A stretch of 64,000 bases of DNA from Thereva unica (GCA_949987705.1 OX465283.1:132148101-132212100), one strand, 5' to 3'; counted from the stretch's first letter, positions 23,140 to 35,499 are shown. Translations and numbers: made by a program. Notes: generated from the letters alone by a model not told the origin.

Positions 23140-23529
23140 TCGAGCTATTTGGATCTCCATTAACCCTCCAACCGCGGGCGAGTACTTGATTTTTCGGCAT
23201 AAAACAGCAGGCTAATTTTACCACGGTTTTATGAACTCGCTTTCTTATCTGTCTGTTTATTTATTTGTTCGGATCAAATTTTGCAATCGATTTTTCGACT
23301 AGTTCCGGTTATCCGATCATGCAAAAATTTTGCACACAGAGTTAATTCCGGTACAAAAAGTGGGATTTCCTATTTCTTTCCAATCCCGCAACAAGAGGAG
23401 ATACCCCAATAAATATGGGTATCTAACTAAAGGGTATGACTAGTAAAGTACAATAAGCGGTATTCTATGTATTCTATCCCAAGGAGGAAGAAAGGGTAAA
23501 AAATTAGTTAGTTACGCTCCGTTAATCCC

Positions 23530-25020
23530 TCATAGGGTGGAAACAGTTGCCTTCAAGCGGAGTCTGTTTTGCGCGACAGCTCTCAGCTGTGCCAAGGATA
23601 CCCCAGTTGTTACGGTCTTTACTAGTAGGATTCTTCTCAACGTTTTTCTAGGTCTTCCGGCTCGACGGGATCTTTTCGGATTCGAATCAAGGGCCTGCTT
23701 GGCTAGATCGTCTATCCTTTCTTGGCCGGCACGGTGCTATAGTCGTTCATTTGAAATTCTATCTTACCAGCGGATTTTTAGGAAACGACGCTGGCATCTG
23801 TTGATGAAAACTTGAAAGCGGCCTGTGATGAATTTGATGACATTCCATGTTTCGCAACCATACAAAAGAACTGCCATAACGTTGGAGTCGAACAGCCCTA
23901 ATTTCATGTTAATTGAGATCTCCGTTGATCTCGTCTTCGTGCTTTATTTATTCTGGAACTGACGACTTCTTCTGCCCCTCCTCCATTTTTGGAAATAATA
24001 CTACCAAGGTAGCAGACTTTATTAACCAGTTCCACGTCACGGTTATTCAGCGCAGTTCGTTCAAGGGTGTTTGCATTTATCCGCATTTCTTTAGTTTCAG
24101 TCGGATTTACCCTTAAGCCTGCTGGACTACTTTCTGTTGCCAAATTGTTTAACATATTTTTGAAGTCCTGGGGCCTGTGAGCCGCGTAGTCGAGATCCTT
24201 AAGGTAGGCCTAGAAAACCCCATTGTATGCCGCCTGTTCTACTATCGAGAGCGCCGACAAGGATGTCATTTATTACTATAAGAAATAGTAAAGGCGAAAG
24301 TAGGCATCCTTGTCGTACTCCTGAACTCACCTCAAAGCTGTCGAATAATTTTCCATTATGAAGAACTCTGGATTTGGAATTGTTGTATAGGGCTTTTATT
24401 AATTTTATTATTTTATCAGGCAGTCCACGTTGCCGTAGTGCCTGCCATATAAAGCTCTTGTTAACCGTGTCGAACGCTTTCTCATAGTCTACGAAAGCAA
24501 GGTAAAGGGGGATCGTAATTCAGTAGATTGCTCTACTATGATTCTCAAGGTGTTAATATGGTCTATACACGAGCGGCCCTTCCTTAATCTGGCCTGCTGC
24601 CTTCAAAACGTTCGGTCTACTGCCTCTCTTATCCTAGATAGTAATATATAGCAAAAAACTTTTGCCCACAGTATAATAAACAGATGCCTCTCCAGTTGTC
24701 GCATATTGTTAGGTCCCCCTTTTTAGGTATTTTGACCGTCCAATCCTCAAGAAAGTTAAAATGAAATGTGCAAATGAACCATTCAAGGCGGTAAAGAAGT
24801 AGTCTCTCCATCTTTGAAATTCTTCCTCGTTGCTGCACAGCAGCCTTCCATCCGCACTCTTAACGGCATACTTTTTAGTAGAGTGCTTTCCAGAGAGCTG
24901 TTTAGTAATTTGGTACAGCAGTTTACTATTCCGTGTGTTTGCCGCATTTTCGGGCGTGTGTGAAATATTTGCTGTTAATTGATGATTTAAGATATCTACA
25001 ATTTCAGAAGTCCACATAAA
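23530..25020 (-). pseudogene. non-LTR endonuclease-RT relic
   Basis: Read on the minus strand it gives, in broken frames, the linker EEFQRWRDYFFTALNG (about 24790), KIPKKGDLTICDNWRGICLL (RT fingers), and a fragment like EKAFDTVNKSFIWQALRQRG (motif A). FEVSSGVRQGCLLSPLLF (motif B, about 24260-24330) follows, then KEMRINANTLERTALNNRDV and VCYLGSIISKNGG, then CQRRFLKIRW-like and GRPRKTLRRILL-like C-terminal segments down to about 23530. The YADD box region appears deleted (stops near 24170-24230). About 1.5 kb of a single LINE, heavily mutated. The clade is not resolved by eye. Confidence 0.75.
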
Positions 25021-25289
25021 AGTCGCCTTTCCGGTTGGCGAGCCTTCCAGTTACGAAGGGTGCCGCGAGCATTCATATAGAACTTACTTTCAATTGCAAG
25101 CCTGGCTCGGGAATACATTGGAACTCGAAAAATGGGGTTGGAAAATTTGCTGCCAAATTTGAGCTCTCATTCAATGATTCCGAGCGATGTGATGAAGAAA
25201 AAAGCTTGTAGGTGTGTAAGCGGCTGCAAAAGCAAACACCTGCTGATATCAATACAAATATCATTTCGGCAAGCCATGTCGAGGAAGGC

Positions 25290-25960
25290 CACACACACAA
25301 GCCTGACTGAGGAATGAGGACTTCCGGTATTCGCCTGACAGGTTACATGACATGCAGGTGACGACATGATTCCCTACAGACACACTGGCGACGACGACAG
25401 TTTAGCATAGCAGGTTGTTAATTGAAGTGCAAAAATGTTCATGGCCTCAATGAAAACTTTAAAGGCACAAATAGATTGGTGACTGGAAAAACTTTTAAAG
25501 TACATGAACCATCATATTTGCTGATACAATGGGCAGGCCGCGCGGAGCAATTAAATGTAAATTCTCTCGCATGCGGCCACCGTTGCCGCCTCCGTGCCAA
25601 TATGTTTGTGCCTTAAGGCGCTTCAAACTCACACCGTGAATACCCGCGAATAAGCGTGAATTCGAGTATGGATGGTTTTTGCGCCTAGTTCGTGCCTTGC
25701 TTTCAGGTCCGACTGGATACGGCGTGAATTCGTGCCGTAAATTCACGGCTTGAGACTGAATAGAAGTTCAGATCTTCAGGCACAAACTGACGATAAATGC
25801 CCACACACATAACGATTCTTGTCAGTTTTCTTGGACTGCAGACTTCTTCCAGTTAGGGGCCGGGGAGGTGTGTGGTCAGACTTGGCTTGAAGGCGAAAAC
25901 TTCCAGGCCACGGCCTGCCGATGACCTGTGTGTGAAAGGGCAAGGCAGCTATACAAAATA
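25290..25960. repeat. dispersed repeat family, copy 1
   Basis: Shares a series of blocks in the same order with 61170-61545: TGATTCCCTACA, TTTAGCATAGCAG, AAGTGCAAAAATG, ATGGATGGTTTT, GCGCCTAGTTCGTGCCTTGC, AGAAGTTCAGATCTTCAGGC and CTGACGATAAATGC. This copy holds about 200 bp more in the middle. No coding frame was recognised; probably a non-autonomous mobile element of unknown type. Confidence 0.6.
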
Positions 25961-26382
25961 GCGTTTGTGGGACTCAAGAGCACAACATGATATAAAGATA
26001 GACTGGCCCGTTACAGAAGAATATGTCCCTGGTAAACTTAATATAAAACATAAATGTCTAATACCCCCACAAAATTTTTTTCTACCGTCACTTCCCATGA
26101 AATTAGGATTGGTGAAAATTTTATCAAGGCTTTGGAGTAATATACCATTATATTCTGTATGTACTTGTTATCCATCAATTTAGGTTTTTTTGAAATTTTT
26201 TAATAGATAATAGTTTTTATGGAAATATGATATAATACATAATTATCATCATAAATGCGCATTGCTCTCTATGTTTACAAAATTTTCTATCGTGTCTTTA
26301 AATATAATCTTCTGTCTAGTCTACAACATCTTGAACATCTGAAGGATTGCCTTTGCTATGAAAAGTTTTATAACTTCCTCTT

Positions 26383-26843
26383 TTTTTTTTGTTTTTTTTT
26401 TATGTGACAGACTAGAGGCTTAGGGAAAGTCCCTTTGTACTGTCGACAATCTATTTTTTCGTATAGAGTGAATGTCGAGCAGCAGCTCTAGCCGAAAGAT
26501 AGAGAGAAGAGAAGGAAGTAACTGTCACAACCTAGCCGCGATATTTTATTCACCTACTCACAACCATTTCGCGACTCTGACATCGGGGCGTCGAGAACAA
26601 CTCGCTGGAGTGTTATGCCTCCTGAAACGAGTTGAATCTCATCAACCAACCGATGGCATGCGCTTGGTGGAGCGGGGAAGGACTAGGGAAGGCTATGACA
26701 GGGGAATCAGGAATGTAAAGAGGGAAGAAGAAAGAAGGAAAGTTAGGTGGGAAAGGCGAAGTACCGTGGCGCCGCCGGGATTCGAACCCGGGACCTCTGG
26801 GGATAGCAGTCAGGCGCCTTGCCTCTAGACTACCGAGGCCCCC
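26383..26843 (-). mobile_element. tRNA-derived SINE, full-length copy
   Basis: On the minus strand the element starts at 26843 with a tRNA-like head, GCCTCGGTAGTCTAGAGGCA. It contains an A-box-like segment followed about 30 bases later by the B-box GGTTCGAATCC and its complementary arm CCCGGG/CCCGGC. A roughly 370-bp body follows and ends in an A-rich tail (T-rich on the plus strand at 26383-26402). CCTCTT occurs just outside both ends (26377-26382 and 26842-26847), a possible target duplication. It is not a functional tRNA gene because the acceptor and anticodon arms do not close and the body continues. The internal RNA polymerase III promoter looks intact. Confidence 0.8.
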
Positions 26844-26847
26844 TCTT

Positions 26848-29022
26848 GTTGAGGCACTAGAAGTAATTCCCTAACCCTACCTAATCCTATCTTTGATATC
26901 ACTTAGAATGTGCGATAAAGCTGAAATTAGTTTCTACGTCAATATTCATTTTGTCGATATTTGATGTCGATATTTTAAGCAAACTGAAGTAGTTTAAAAG
27001 GGTCGAATCAATTTAAATTCAATATGATCAAATTGATAATAATTGTTCTTCCGCTTATAGTTCCTTAATCATATGTAAAAGATTTTATTTTGATTAGGTC
27101 AATTGAGCACAGTTTCTAGTTGAACACACACATTTGAATGAAAAAAAAATCTATTTTTAGTGATGGTATATTATAAAAATAAAACAAAGTTCGCCTTATT
27201 TTTAGCCGCTCTACGAAAGCATAAATATTTATATAAATTGTAATATATTCACTGTCCAGATCAAAATTAAATTACATCCTTGAAGCCACTCAACAAATAA
27301 CATCAAAAATGCAAAAATATGCTTATCTAGATATTCTCTTATACTTATTAGGATTAGGATAGCCCGTCATCCCTTGTTTCTCAGGCAGACAATCAAATTA
27401 TTATCGGCTTGTCCTTATGGCATAACAAACGAAATGCTTATCCGTGTCTTCCCAATTTACATTTTACATTTTCTTTCTTTCGAAATTTCCAATCCCTTTT
27501 ATACTTGAATGAAATATTTACAAAAAAAATCCCCAAAAAACCTGCCAATCACACCAAACGAATTTGGTTAACAAAATAGAATTTATCCTTCGGACTATCC
27601 CCTTATAAGGAAAAACAAAAAGAAAAATGGCAAGCGGCCCGTAAATTTAAACTCAGCCAGATAAGCACCAACAGAAGCAACTTTGCGTTGTCAAAATTTA
27701 AAGCTAAAAGTTTTTCTATCAAACCATCCATTTATCAAGCTGCTAGAAGGAGGCGAAAGAATCCTGCCTCCTTCCTTTTTGTTGTTTGACTCTGTTTTCG
27801 TTGGCCACACTGAAAGGACCTGAAGACTCATTTTGTGCGTTTAATTACATTTCATTTGCAAACAGAAGACAGACGCTTTTAATTACTTTTTCCTGCAGGA
27901 CTTCTAAAGAGTTATGTGAGTAGTGTGCTAGTTGGAAACGGGAAAATAATTTAATTTTAGCTTCTTCCCCAAAGGACGAGTCCCTTTGTGTAGGTATCCA
28001 AAACTGAATGCCCTTTGTAACAACACCAGAAAAAAAATTAAAATAACGAAGCAACTATACAAAAAGGATCTCTCGTAAATCACTAGGACCAAAGGACTCG
28101 CTAACGAGGCAGGTAATCAGTGAAACAAGAAAAAAGTGGATACACTTTTTAGTCCTTTCACGAATTGCAGGGCGCCAGGAAGTCGTGCCCGGTGGGGGCC
28201 CGTCAACTATCTACTGGGGTCAAATTTTATAGGCAAAAGTTGGGGCTATTTTGCGATAGTGTCGCGGATTTGATTTAATGTCCAGCAAAATTATTTTTGT
28301 TATTTTATTAAAACTTTGATTTATGGCCAACATGATATTCAATATATACTATATTGATGTAGGCTTCCAGCACAAAAGTTTGGCCAAATGCGAAAAAAAC
28401 AAACAAAACGAAAACCTCATGCTTATTGAAATTAAAGCTAGGTAACCATTTTTTTAACAAATAATTTTTTTAAAATGGGAAACGTGGAAAAACTTATTTT
28501 ATATCACAATTTATCAATTTTGTTTATCTTATCTTTTGTTTCTGAGGTGCAATTCATTGGGAAACTGCTCCGCTTGTAAGAAAACTAAGTTCAGGATTGG
28601 CTCTTGGCCATAGTCCGGAAGAACGAATAGTGGGGCAAGGTAGGTTAATACACCTATGGAGATTGCTGAAGGAGAAAACAATGAACATCGCGTTTAAACT
28701 CTTGAATCTTGTACAAGTAGCTGGTTCCAAGGCAAGGGTCATAGTCATCTTCTAGAGACCCCCTCCTCACTCATCATCATTCTGACTCTATTCTATCCTC
28801 CGCCGTATTAAGATTACTACGAGCCAATGACCCATAGGCACCACAACGAAGTCGATATCATTGTTGGTTCGCGCGATATCGTGCAGGAAAAAACGACCCC
28901 ATACTTATGCAGACACATACGCAAGCATACTTTTCTCAAATTTATGCTTAAAATGATACTGGGACCTTCACAAATGAAAATACGTTGAAAATTACGATTT
29001 CGGCTTTCGGAATGATTACAAT
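26848..29022. other. unassigned spacer
   Basis: AT-rich spacer. The segment 28590-28760 carries the word CGCGTTTAAACTCTTGAAT and may be another worn LINE 3' end like 13325-13462. A GC-rich island at 28160-28205 (GGCGCC, GGTGGGGGCC) is unexplained. Confidence 0.3.
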
Positions 29023-29885
29023 GGGTGGAGTAAATAAAAATTGAGTGTAAGTGTTCACTCCATTTTTTAGAGTGAACACTTGGTTTGGTTGGCGTGAATA
29101 AAAATAACCTTGGTTAGGTTTCATTAAGTACTTCACTCTGTCATTTATTCCTCTTGTCCGTTTACTGTCGCTTGCACATTTAATGAAAAAAATCCTTTTA
29201 TAGTTAGGTATTCATCCTCGTGAAAATTTGGCTTTAATATTTGAATATGAGTGCATTATATTGCCTAGGAAAGTTATATTTAAATTACCACATTTCTTTT
29301 GCTTCTCTCATTTCCTCAAAAGTGGTTAGAAACTGCATCCATTCGCAGAAATAGCACAACATACTTCCCAAAAAAAATTTTAAACTTCTGTTCTATGAAC
29401 GCCCATATCCTCCCCGACTCTAACTTTAAAACCGGGGACTCCGGGAATTGCATCACCATGAGTTTCTCCACCATCATCGGGTTATAGAATTTATGTACAA
29501 TGATTCACATTCACAGCTTCAAGCTGCAGGTCTCAAATGACGAAAAAGTCATCTGAAGACTTGCAGCTTGAGGCTGACATTCTGAGTCAGCCCTTATAAA
29601 CTTCCCTTTTACGCATTTATACGCATTTATAAACATATTTATAGCCACTCAACTTACTACTAATTTAATGACTACTTATTTAATTTTATTATTTCTAGTT
29701 GCCAAAATAATGGCATTTCTTTTAATCTCAAAATTCCCGATAAGAGAACCAAAATTTCCCAAGAGTGAATTGTATTTGAAATAGGAAATTTTTATTCACA
29801 CCAAATGGAGTATTCACTTTTAACGAATCACTTCACTCAGGAGTGTTCACTTTAAATGTACACTTAGTTTTTATTCACTCTACCC
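29023..29885. repeat. 863-bp inverted-repeat element
   Basis: The left end GGGTGGAGTAAATAAAAATT and the mirrored right end GGGTAGAGTGAATAAAAACT agree at 21 of 25 positions. Inside both ends are further GTGTTCACTC/GAGTGAACAC words that fold locally. No transposase frame is present. Target duplication not evident. Confidence 0.6.
29515..29575. other. compact 61-base hairpin
   Basis: AGCTTCAAGCTGCAGGTCT at 29515 pairs with AGACTTGCAGCTTGAGGCT ending at 29575, and CAAATGAC pairs with GTCATCTG around a loop GAAAAA. There are only a few G:U or unpaired positions. Size and symmetry resemble a small-RNA precursor hairpin, but it lies within the element at 29023-29885. It may just be part of that element's foldable structure. 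Confidence 0.5.
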
Positions 29886-30059
29886 AACAACATTCCTATA
29901 ATCTGGGAAGTTAACAAGGAACATATCAAGAAGGACTATAGATAGTAGGTAAAAAAATTGTTTTTTTATTTTTCTTTGGGGCACCCTGTTACTTTGTGCT
30001 ACTTATATAAAAAAAGGATTACTGTAATTTTTTGGGATTTTTCGGCTAAGGTTTAGAGG

Positions 30060-30500
30060 TCGCTACCGCTAAGTATAAACTCAATATTTTAGGAATGACA
30101 TCTGAATCTATTTGGGCCTTCTCCAATGGTTCCTTCTTCATGTTCATAGATAGACTATACAGAACCCTTATAAGACCAATATTACTTCATGGAACCTAGC
30201 CATTAAAAAGTAACGAATAACCTATCTTAGGGAGCTTCGAAAGAAAAATCTTGTGTACTATATATCGAGAAGTCAATGAAAACGGTGTTTGGAGGAGACG
30301 AAACAATCACGAAGTTTATCAGTTAAATAAAGATCCAAATATCATAAAAACTATGAACAAAAGACCAGACAGACTCAGGGGCACGGGACGCCAAACAACC
30401 CTAGGTATAAAAAATTTGAGACTGTAAGCCCGGGACCGATAGCTCTGTCGGAGGATAACGCAGGAAGCCAAAGCTGCGGAGCTATTGATGATGATTTAAA
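30060..30500 (+). pseudogene. RTE-like RT C-terminal relic
   Basis: Plus-strand translation gives LYRTLIRPILLHGT (thumb block), LGSFERKILCTIYREVNENG, VWRRRNNHEVYQL, IIKTMNKRPDRLRGTGRQ and EAKAAELLM, in the order found at the end of RTE-like ORFs (compare 39005-40112 and the intact element at 47935-50916). Stops interrupt it and the catalytic part is missing. Confidence 0.65.
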
Positions 30501-30587
30501 AAAAATTGAAGCCTCAGTACAATTTACTATCGGGAAAGGGACAGATGTACTGCCGTGTTTAATCCGATCAACTCTACTACGAGATAT

Positions 30588-30711
30588 TTTTTTTTATGAA
30601 AAAACCAAGCTTAGGTGTAACCCTTTGTACTACCAGTCCGTCATGTCGTTCAGTCCATGGTGCAATGTCTAGTAGTAAGCTTGGTTTGAAGAATAGAGGA
30701 GAATAGGAAAG
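30588..30711 (-). repeat. LINE 3'-tail copy (severely 5'-truncated)
   Basis: Almost identical to 8600-8720 (shared: ACCAAGCTTAGGTGTAACCC, TACTACCAGTCCGTCATGTC, TAGTAGTAAGCTTGGTTTGA). It begins with a T run, the reverse of a poly(A) tail. GATAT is found just outside both ends (30583-30587 and 30712-30716), consistent with a short target duplication. Only the last 120 bp of the LINE was copied. Confidence 0.75.
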
Positions 30712-31216
30712 GATATAGTATAGTAAGCAATGAAGTGATAACTAATCGTATGTTAATATAATATTCAACGCTATGTGCGCGTGCTCGTAGCATATTGCTT
30801 TGCCTTCACATTCCCAGAACGAGGCCAACCAGCAGAAAAGAACGACGTGAATACTAGTGTCTTGTACATATATACTTTATAAAGCGTTGCATTGTATTTT
30901 GAAAAGCTAGTGGTTTCAATCACAAAATATTACAGTATTTTCATAGTATTTTCCCCTTCGTGTACCTCACCCCAGGGCTACGGATGATATTCGTATTCGC
31001 AAAAAATTTATATGACCCATTAGCCCCACCGCTGGTCAAGGGTGCACCGATCAGTCAGAGGTGCCACTCAATGAAAAAGGTTGAAGAACACTGTAGTAGC
31101 TTATTAATTCCACAATTCCTAAGAATGTTTCATTATTACGCTCTCCAACAAATTTTCTCTTCGCATAGCTAAAGCTCTTTCGTCTAAAAATAATATTTTT
31201 TGGTTTCTCTCGTGAT

Positions 31217-31303
31217 AAGCTTACTACTTACTTACTAAACATTGCATCGTACCGTAAATGCATGACGGACTGGTAGAAGATTGGACTCTTTCACATAAAA
31301 AAA
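31217..31303 (+). repeat. LINE/SINE 3'-tail copy
   Basis: Plus-strand counterpart of the same 3' end: AAGCTTACTACTTACTTACT, then TGCATCG, ATGACGGACTGGTAG, and the tail TTTCACATAAAAAAA. Its last 15 bases resemble the SINE tails at 994 and 26390 more than the LINE copies do, so it combines words of both. Confidence 0.55.
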
Positions 31304-32916
31304 TGGTAAATATACGGCCCTAATTTATTATTTAGCCATGGTGACGAGGGTTACGTGGGTATGGCTACCTCAGGCAACCGAAGGTCACCAAGTAGAGAAG
31401 CCAGTACAGATTCGCTCATCGCCATAAAGCGGGGCGATTTTAAATCTCCACAATAAATCTTTCTGTATCGAAACTCATCTTCTTATAAATATTTTATTGG
31501 CAACGTCACTGTCAGACTCGTGGCTACGTTTCCTTATTGACGACGTTGCCAAACCGTAGCTAAGTGAGTTAGCTGTCAATACGAGTTGTTTGGATACGTA
31601 GCTGGCGCTGGATAAGAGAGGTATAATTGACCCCTCGGTGTAACCCGGCAATATGATGTGGCGTTTAGAGTCGCTGCTATCTAATACTACCAGAAATAAA
31701 ACTCAACCCAGTTCTTTAAAACTAACCAATAAGTTCGAGTGCGAGTCGCAATTGAAATACTAAAATGCATAGAACAAATCTTAACTCCATGGTTTTCTAC
31801 AGGAAAAATTCTCGTTAAAAAATTTTGGAATTTAAAATAAATCTTCATACAAAAATTATTTAATATGTAAAATTGTTATTAAAGTTACCAAAATATACTA
31901 AACCCTAATCGACAATAAAACACTTCCTTATCTGTTTGTGCCACACGTAACATTCATTACTTTGGCCAAAAATTAGATAACAAAGCATCCGACAGAAGTG
32001 CCTGTTACTTATGCACATAAATAATCGAGATCCAGATGCTGCTAACTGATAAGGTCAAGAATTGCCACACTAAACCTCCGATACACGATTTATGTCGTAG
32101 AGAATCCCTGCTGTATCCGCAGAGCTTTTAATCACATACCCCCTGCACACTACTACCTCAGTGCCTAATTATCATACTGAATTTGTTGTAAGCATCATGT
32201 AATACAGAAGATTATTATATAAGTAATTTCATGTATCCCCCTGGTGAAGTTTATCGGTCCGGCTGCTGTGTATATCTATCTACGGATATGCCTGGACCAG
32301 AAGTTATTAGTATCTTTTGTAATGTGTGTCACCCACCATAAGGACCCAGAGCTTAGGCACGTACAAGTGGATTGCCCATTTGGTTATGATATTCAAAATG
32401 AACTACATATTTATGTCCAATGCCATTCTCCGAAATCCCGACTGGTTGGGCAGCCAGACTGAGACAGAACGATGAACTTCCGGATCCAGAAATCCGCATT
32501 TATCCTAAAATTTAGATACTTCAGTGAAGACATATAGATTATGCATTCTCGCCTGAGGTTACAAGATTACTCTTCCTGTTGAATTATTACTACAGGGTGG
32601 ATCATAAATTAGTGTGCTTGGTTGTAAACGTTCTATGATAAGTGTCCATGTGGAAGATATACTAGTGACGCTTGACAGACCAAATTTTAGTGCAGCTGTT
32701 TCGGCACTAATTTACAGATTTGATGCAAGTTGGTGATTGACTTTTGAGGAAATCACATTCAATTAATTCTGGTGCTTGCTTGACCGGACCGACTGTCACC
32801 GACTGTCTAGCAAATTTTTTAATTACGTTTTGCACGTTTCACAATTTGTACCAAGACCATTCTTAATATTAATATTTTTCATTAAATGAAACTCTCTTAG
32901 ATTCAATATTGGTGAT
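31304..32916. other. unassigned spacer
   Basis: No gene recognised. CTACAGGGTGGATCATAAAT at 32594 resembles a Tc1/mariner outer end, with no partner found. A frame near 32300-32460 with several Cys and His residues is too worn to name. Confidence 0.3.
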
Positions 32917-32934
32917 ATCCCACCGCTGCCACCA
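32917..32934 (-). promoter_or_regulatory. LTR-retrotransposon primer-binding site (tRNA-Leu type)
   Basis: On the minus strand the sequence is TGGTGGCAGCGGTGGGAT, complementary over 18 bases to the 3' end of eukaryotic leucine tRNA (ending CCCACCGCTGCCA plus CCA), as I know that tRNA. The same 18 bases and a similar upstream context recur at 38945. It marks the 5' leader of an LTR retrotransposon. The LTR upstream is cut short by the LINE relic at about 32990. Confidence 0.55.
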
Positions 32935-32989
32935 TTTCTTGAGCCGCGTTGTGCCGTCACTCGAAATCGCTGTAAAATAGTAGCTCAAT

Positions 32990-34490
32990 TTCAAAATCCT
33001 TAATGTAGCCGTGGAATCTTTAGCTCTTCTCTTTATAAAGCCAAGAAGTTTGTTGGCTCTGGCAGTAATATCATAGTGTAAATTGAAATTAAGTTTTTTG
33101 TCTAGGACGACACCTACATTTTGATCGACTTGATTAAACAAAGTGTTACTGAGACGATACTAATACTGCTGTGTGTTATGTTTGCGAGAGAAGGTAATTT
33201 CTGGACATTTTTTGATGTTAAAATGCAATTTATTAGTGGTGCACCAGCCTTGTAATGCATTGAGATTCGACTGAATAAAGGATACCTCAGTTTGGGACTT
33301 GATTACCCTATATATTTTGACATCGTCCACCTAAAAAAGATGCGGTATAATCTCTAATTTCCTAGACTGGTCAGAGATGAATATATTGAATAGAAGAGGG
33401 CCAAGATGACTGCCCTGAGGAACACCGGAAGTTACTTCGATTTCATTTGAAAAGAATCCTTGAAATCTGATAACCTGTGTTTTTCCGTTGAGATATAATC
33501 TTAACCATTCAAGGGCAGAACCTGTTGTTTCAAATCTTGAGAGTTTAACAAGTAAAATATGGTGGTCTACCTTACCAAAGACCGTGCTGAAGTCAGTATA
33601 AATAGCATCGATTTGATGGCTCTTCTCAATACTACAGAGGAGCTCGGAGATTAAGACTATGAAGTGGTCGAACGCCCTTTTCTGAAGCCGTGTTGTTCTC
33701 CATTTAAGTGTGGGTCGAGTGTAAGTCTTGTGGTGGATAAGTGGGGTTAAGTGTAAGTCTTGTCGTGGATGAGTTTTTCAAATAGTTTGGGGATTGATGA
33801 TAAAATGAAATAGTTATCCACTAAATGCTTATCAGACGCCTTATGGATTGGTATGAGGTGGGATTTCTTCAACAATGTAGGAGACTTTCCTAACAATAAG
33901 ATGAGATACAGAGGGAATGAGATATGATTTGAGCATCGTTGCTAAAAACTAGGGGCAGATTGCCAGGTCCATGACCTTTCTGAGACTAACCTATTGACTA
34001 ACCTATTTACATTAGTGTATTTTTGATCAGGTAATACAATTTATTTCTCTGATTGCGAAGAGATCGAATGTTTCTGTCAAGCCAAGGCTCGGACAATGTA
34101 TTCCTTTTAATAATCTTTGGTACATATTTGTCAATGGTATTTAAAATGATGGTATAGAAACAAGATACTATCTCGTCAAGATCATTGCCAGATAGCCTAT
34201 GTTCCCAGTCAACTAGGGATAATTCAGACCCAATACTTTCAAAGTCTGGGTTTTTAAAGTCAAACAATAGTATTGTTGTATGTTGTGTGGTGTTTAGGGG
34301 TTGAAGAATTGAGTTTCAAGGCCCATACAGAGTGGTGTAGAATGTTTACCTCTTCATAACAATTAGTGAAGATTAGATCTAACAAATTACCATAGGAATT
34401 TGGTTGTCTGATAATTTGATGATTTGAGATTCATTCAATATAAAATAAGAGTTGTCTCTAAGAAAAGTGAAGTGTTTTAATTTTAAAAAA
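32990..34490 (-). pseudogene. Jockey-like LINE relic
   Basis: From right to left on the minus strand: NSYGNLLDLIFTNCYEE (end of the endonuclease domain, about 34400), SLVDWEHRLSG and SEPWLDRNIRSLRNQRNKLY (endonuclease-RT linker, 34007-34267), and IDAIYTDFSTVFGKVDHHIL (motif A, catalytic aspartate position kept). Then SGVPQGSHLGPLLFNIFISD (motif B), a VDD triplet where Y/FADD is expected, NVGVVLDKKLNFNLHYD, and ANKLLGFIKRRAKDSTATLR. Frames break several times, including a local duplication near 33710-33770 (repeated GTGTAAGTCTTG). The 3' end is cut off and abuts the primer-binding-site leader at about 32985. Confidence 0.8.
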
Positions 34491-34699
34491 AGTCAGTTTA
34501 AATAGCAATAAACAAAGTCTTATTAGTTACATTAAAAATAGGTTTCCTTTGTATAAAGAAAACGGGTCTTAAGCAGTGTAGTGTTTTTCCATCTTTTTAA
34601 GTAGTAGTATATAGCGCTTGTTGAGGGTGGACCGAGATTGTCTTTCGGCGCCCTTTGTTCGACGCTTTCACTTCACATAAATTGTATTTCCAGTTGTCC

Positions 34700-35490
34700 T
34701 AGAGTACTGCCGGCCTGCCATTTCCTTACCGGAATATATCTCCCCTTTTGCAAGCCTTTATGGGCTGGGGGCCCCATAAGAATTTCGATGGTGGTTTTAG
34801 GGTCACAGTTCCGCCTGTAGCGGCAATAAAGAAACTATGTTTTGTCAGAGTTGCGTTTCGCCAACAGCACCACCTTCTTTGGAGGCTATTTAGTTGTTTG
34901 TATTGCATGGTTGGACATTAGGGCTTGCCCCAGCTAGTAAGGTTGAGATGGTGGAGACAGTTACCTTCTCGTTAAAGAGGCTTCTCCATTCACCATTAGC
35001 CCAAAATTGCAGTGTTCACCATCTTGACAACTTCATCTCTGTGAATTTTGTATTCTCCACTCCTATACCCTTAGGGTCTTCTTTTGGACCCCTATCCTTT
35101 CAACATAATGCCAGTGGGGTCTTCTGCTGCTGCCGCAAAGTACCCAAATACAAAAAGGCGGCGCGGCAGCTTGTTCCCGTCTACAGCAACAAAGCTTGCT
35201 CCTTCCAGGGCTTAAAGCGGCCCATCGTAGAGGGCGCAGCGACCCTTACCTGGGCTGCTCTGAGCCCTGAGCCAACAGAAGACTTCCTTGCGCGGTAACA
35301 AATTGTTTCGTGGTCAGAAGAGTCTCCGGAATGTTAGTCGCAAGCACGCCAATTTTGAGACTTTCTGCTATTTGATAGAAGGTCGGCTTTGGAGTCGTTC
35401 TAGACGTCATTATGGGTGCGTCCGACTTTTCTGAAGGCTCGTAGCCCCTACCAGCCTTTACACGGGAGTATCCAGCTTCCAGATATCGCA
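34700..35490 (-). pseudogene. possible retroelement Gag-like (DUF4780-like) relic
   Basis: Minus-strand frames give FYQIAESLKIGVLATNIPET and LLTTKQFVTAQGSLLLA, resembling the start of the insect DUF4780-type domain found in retroelement-associated proteins. After frame changes, LEGASFVAVDGNKLPRRLFV follows. The region is relatively GC-rich compared with its surroundings. I recognise the pattern only loosely. It could also be an unrelated decayed gene. Confidence 0.3.
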
Positions 35491-35499
35491 TAAAACGTT

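Noticed and set aside
26767..26838. A possible functional tRNA gene
   Set aside because: Promoter boxes are present but the acceptor and anticodon arms do not close and the sequence continues into a SINE body with an A-rich tail.
34894..35298. 134-codon plus-strand frame
   Set aside because: It overlaps, on the opposite strand, the worn Gag-like relic, whose segments look more like protein.
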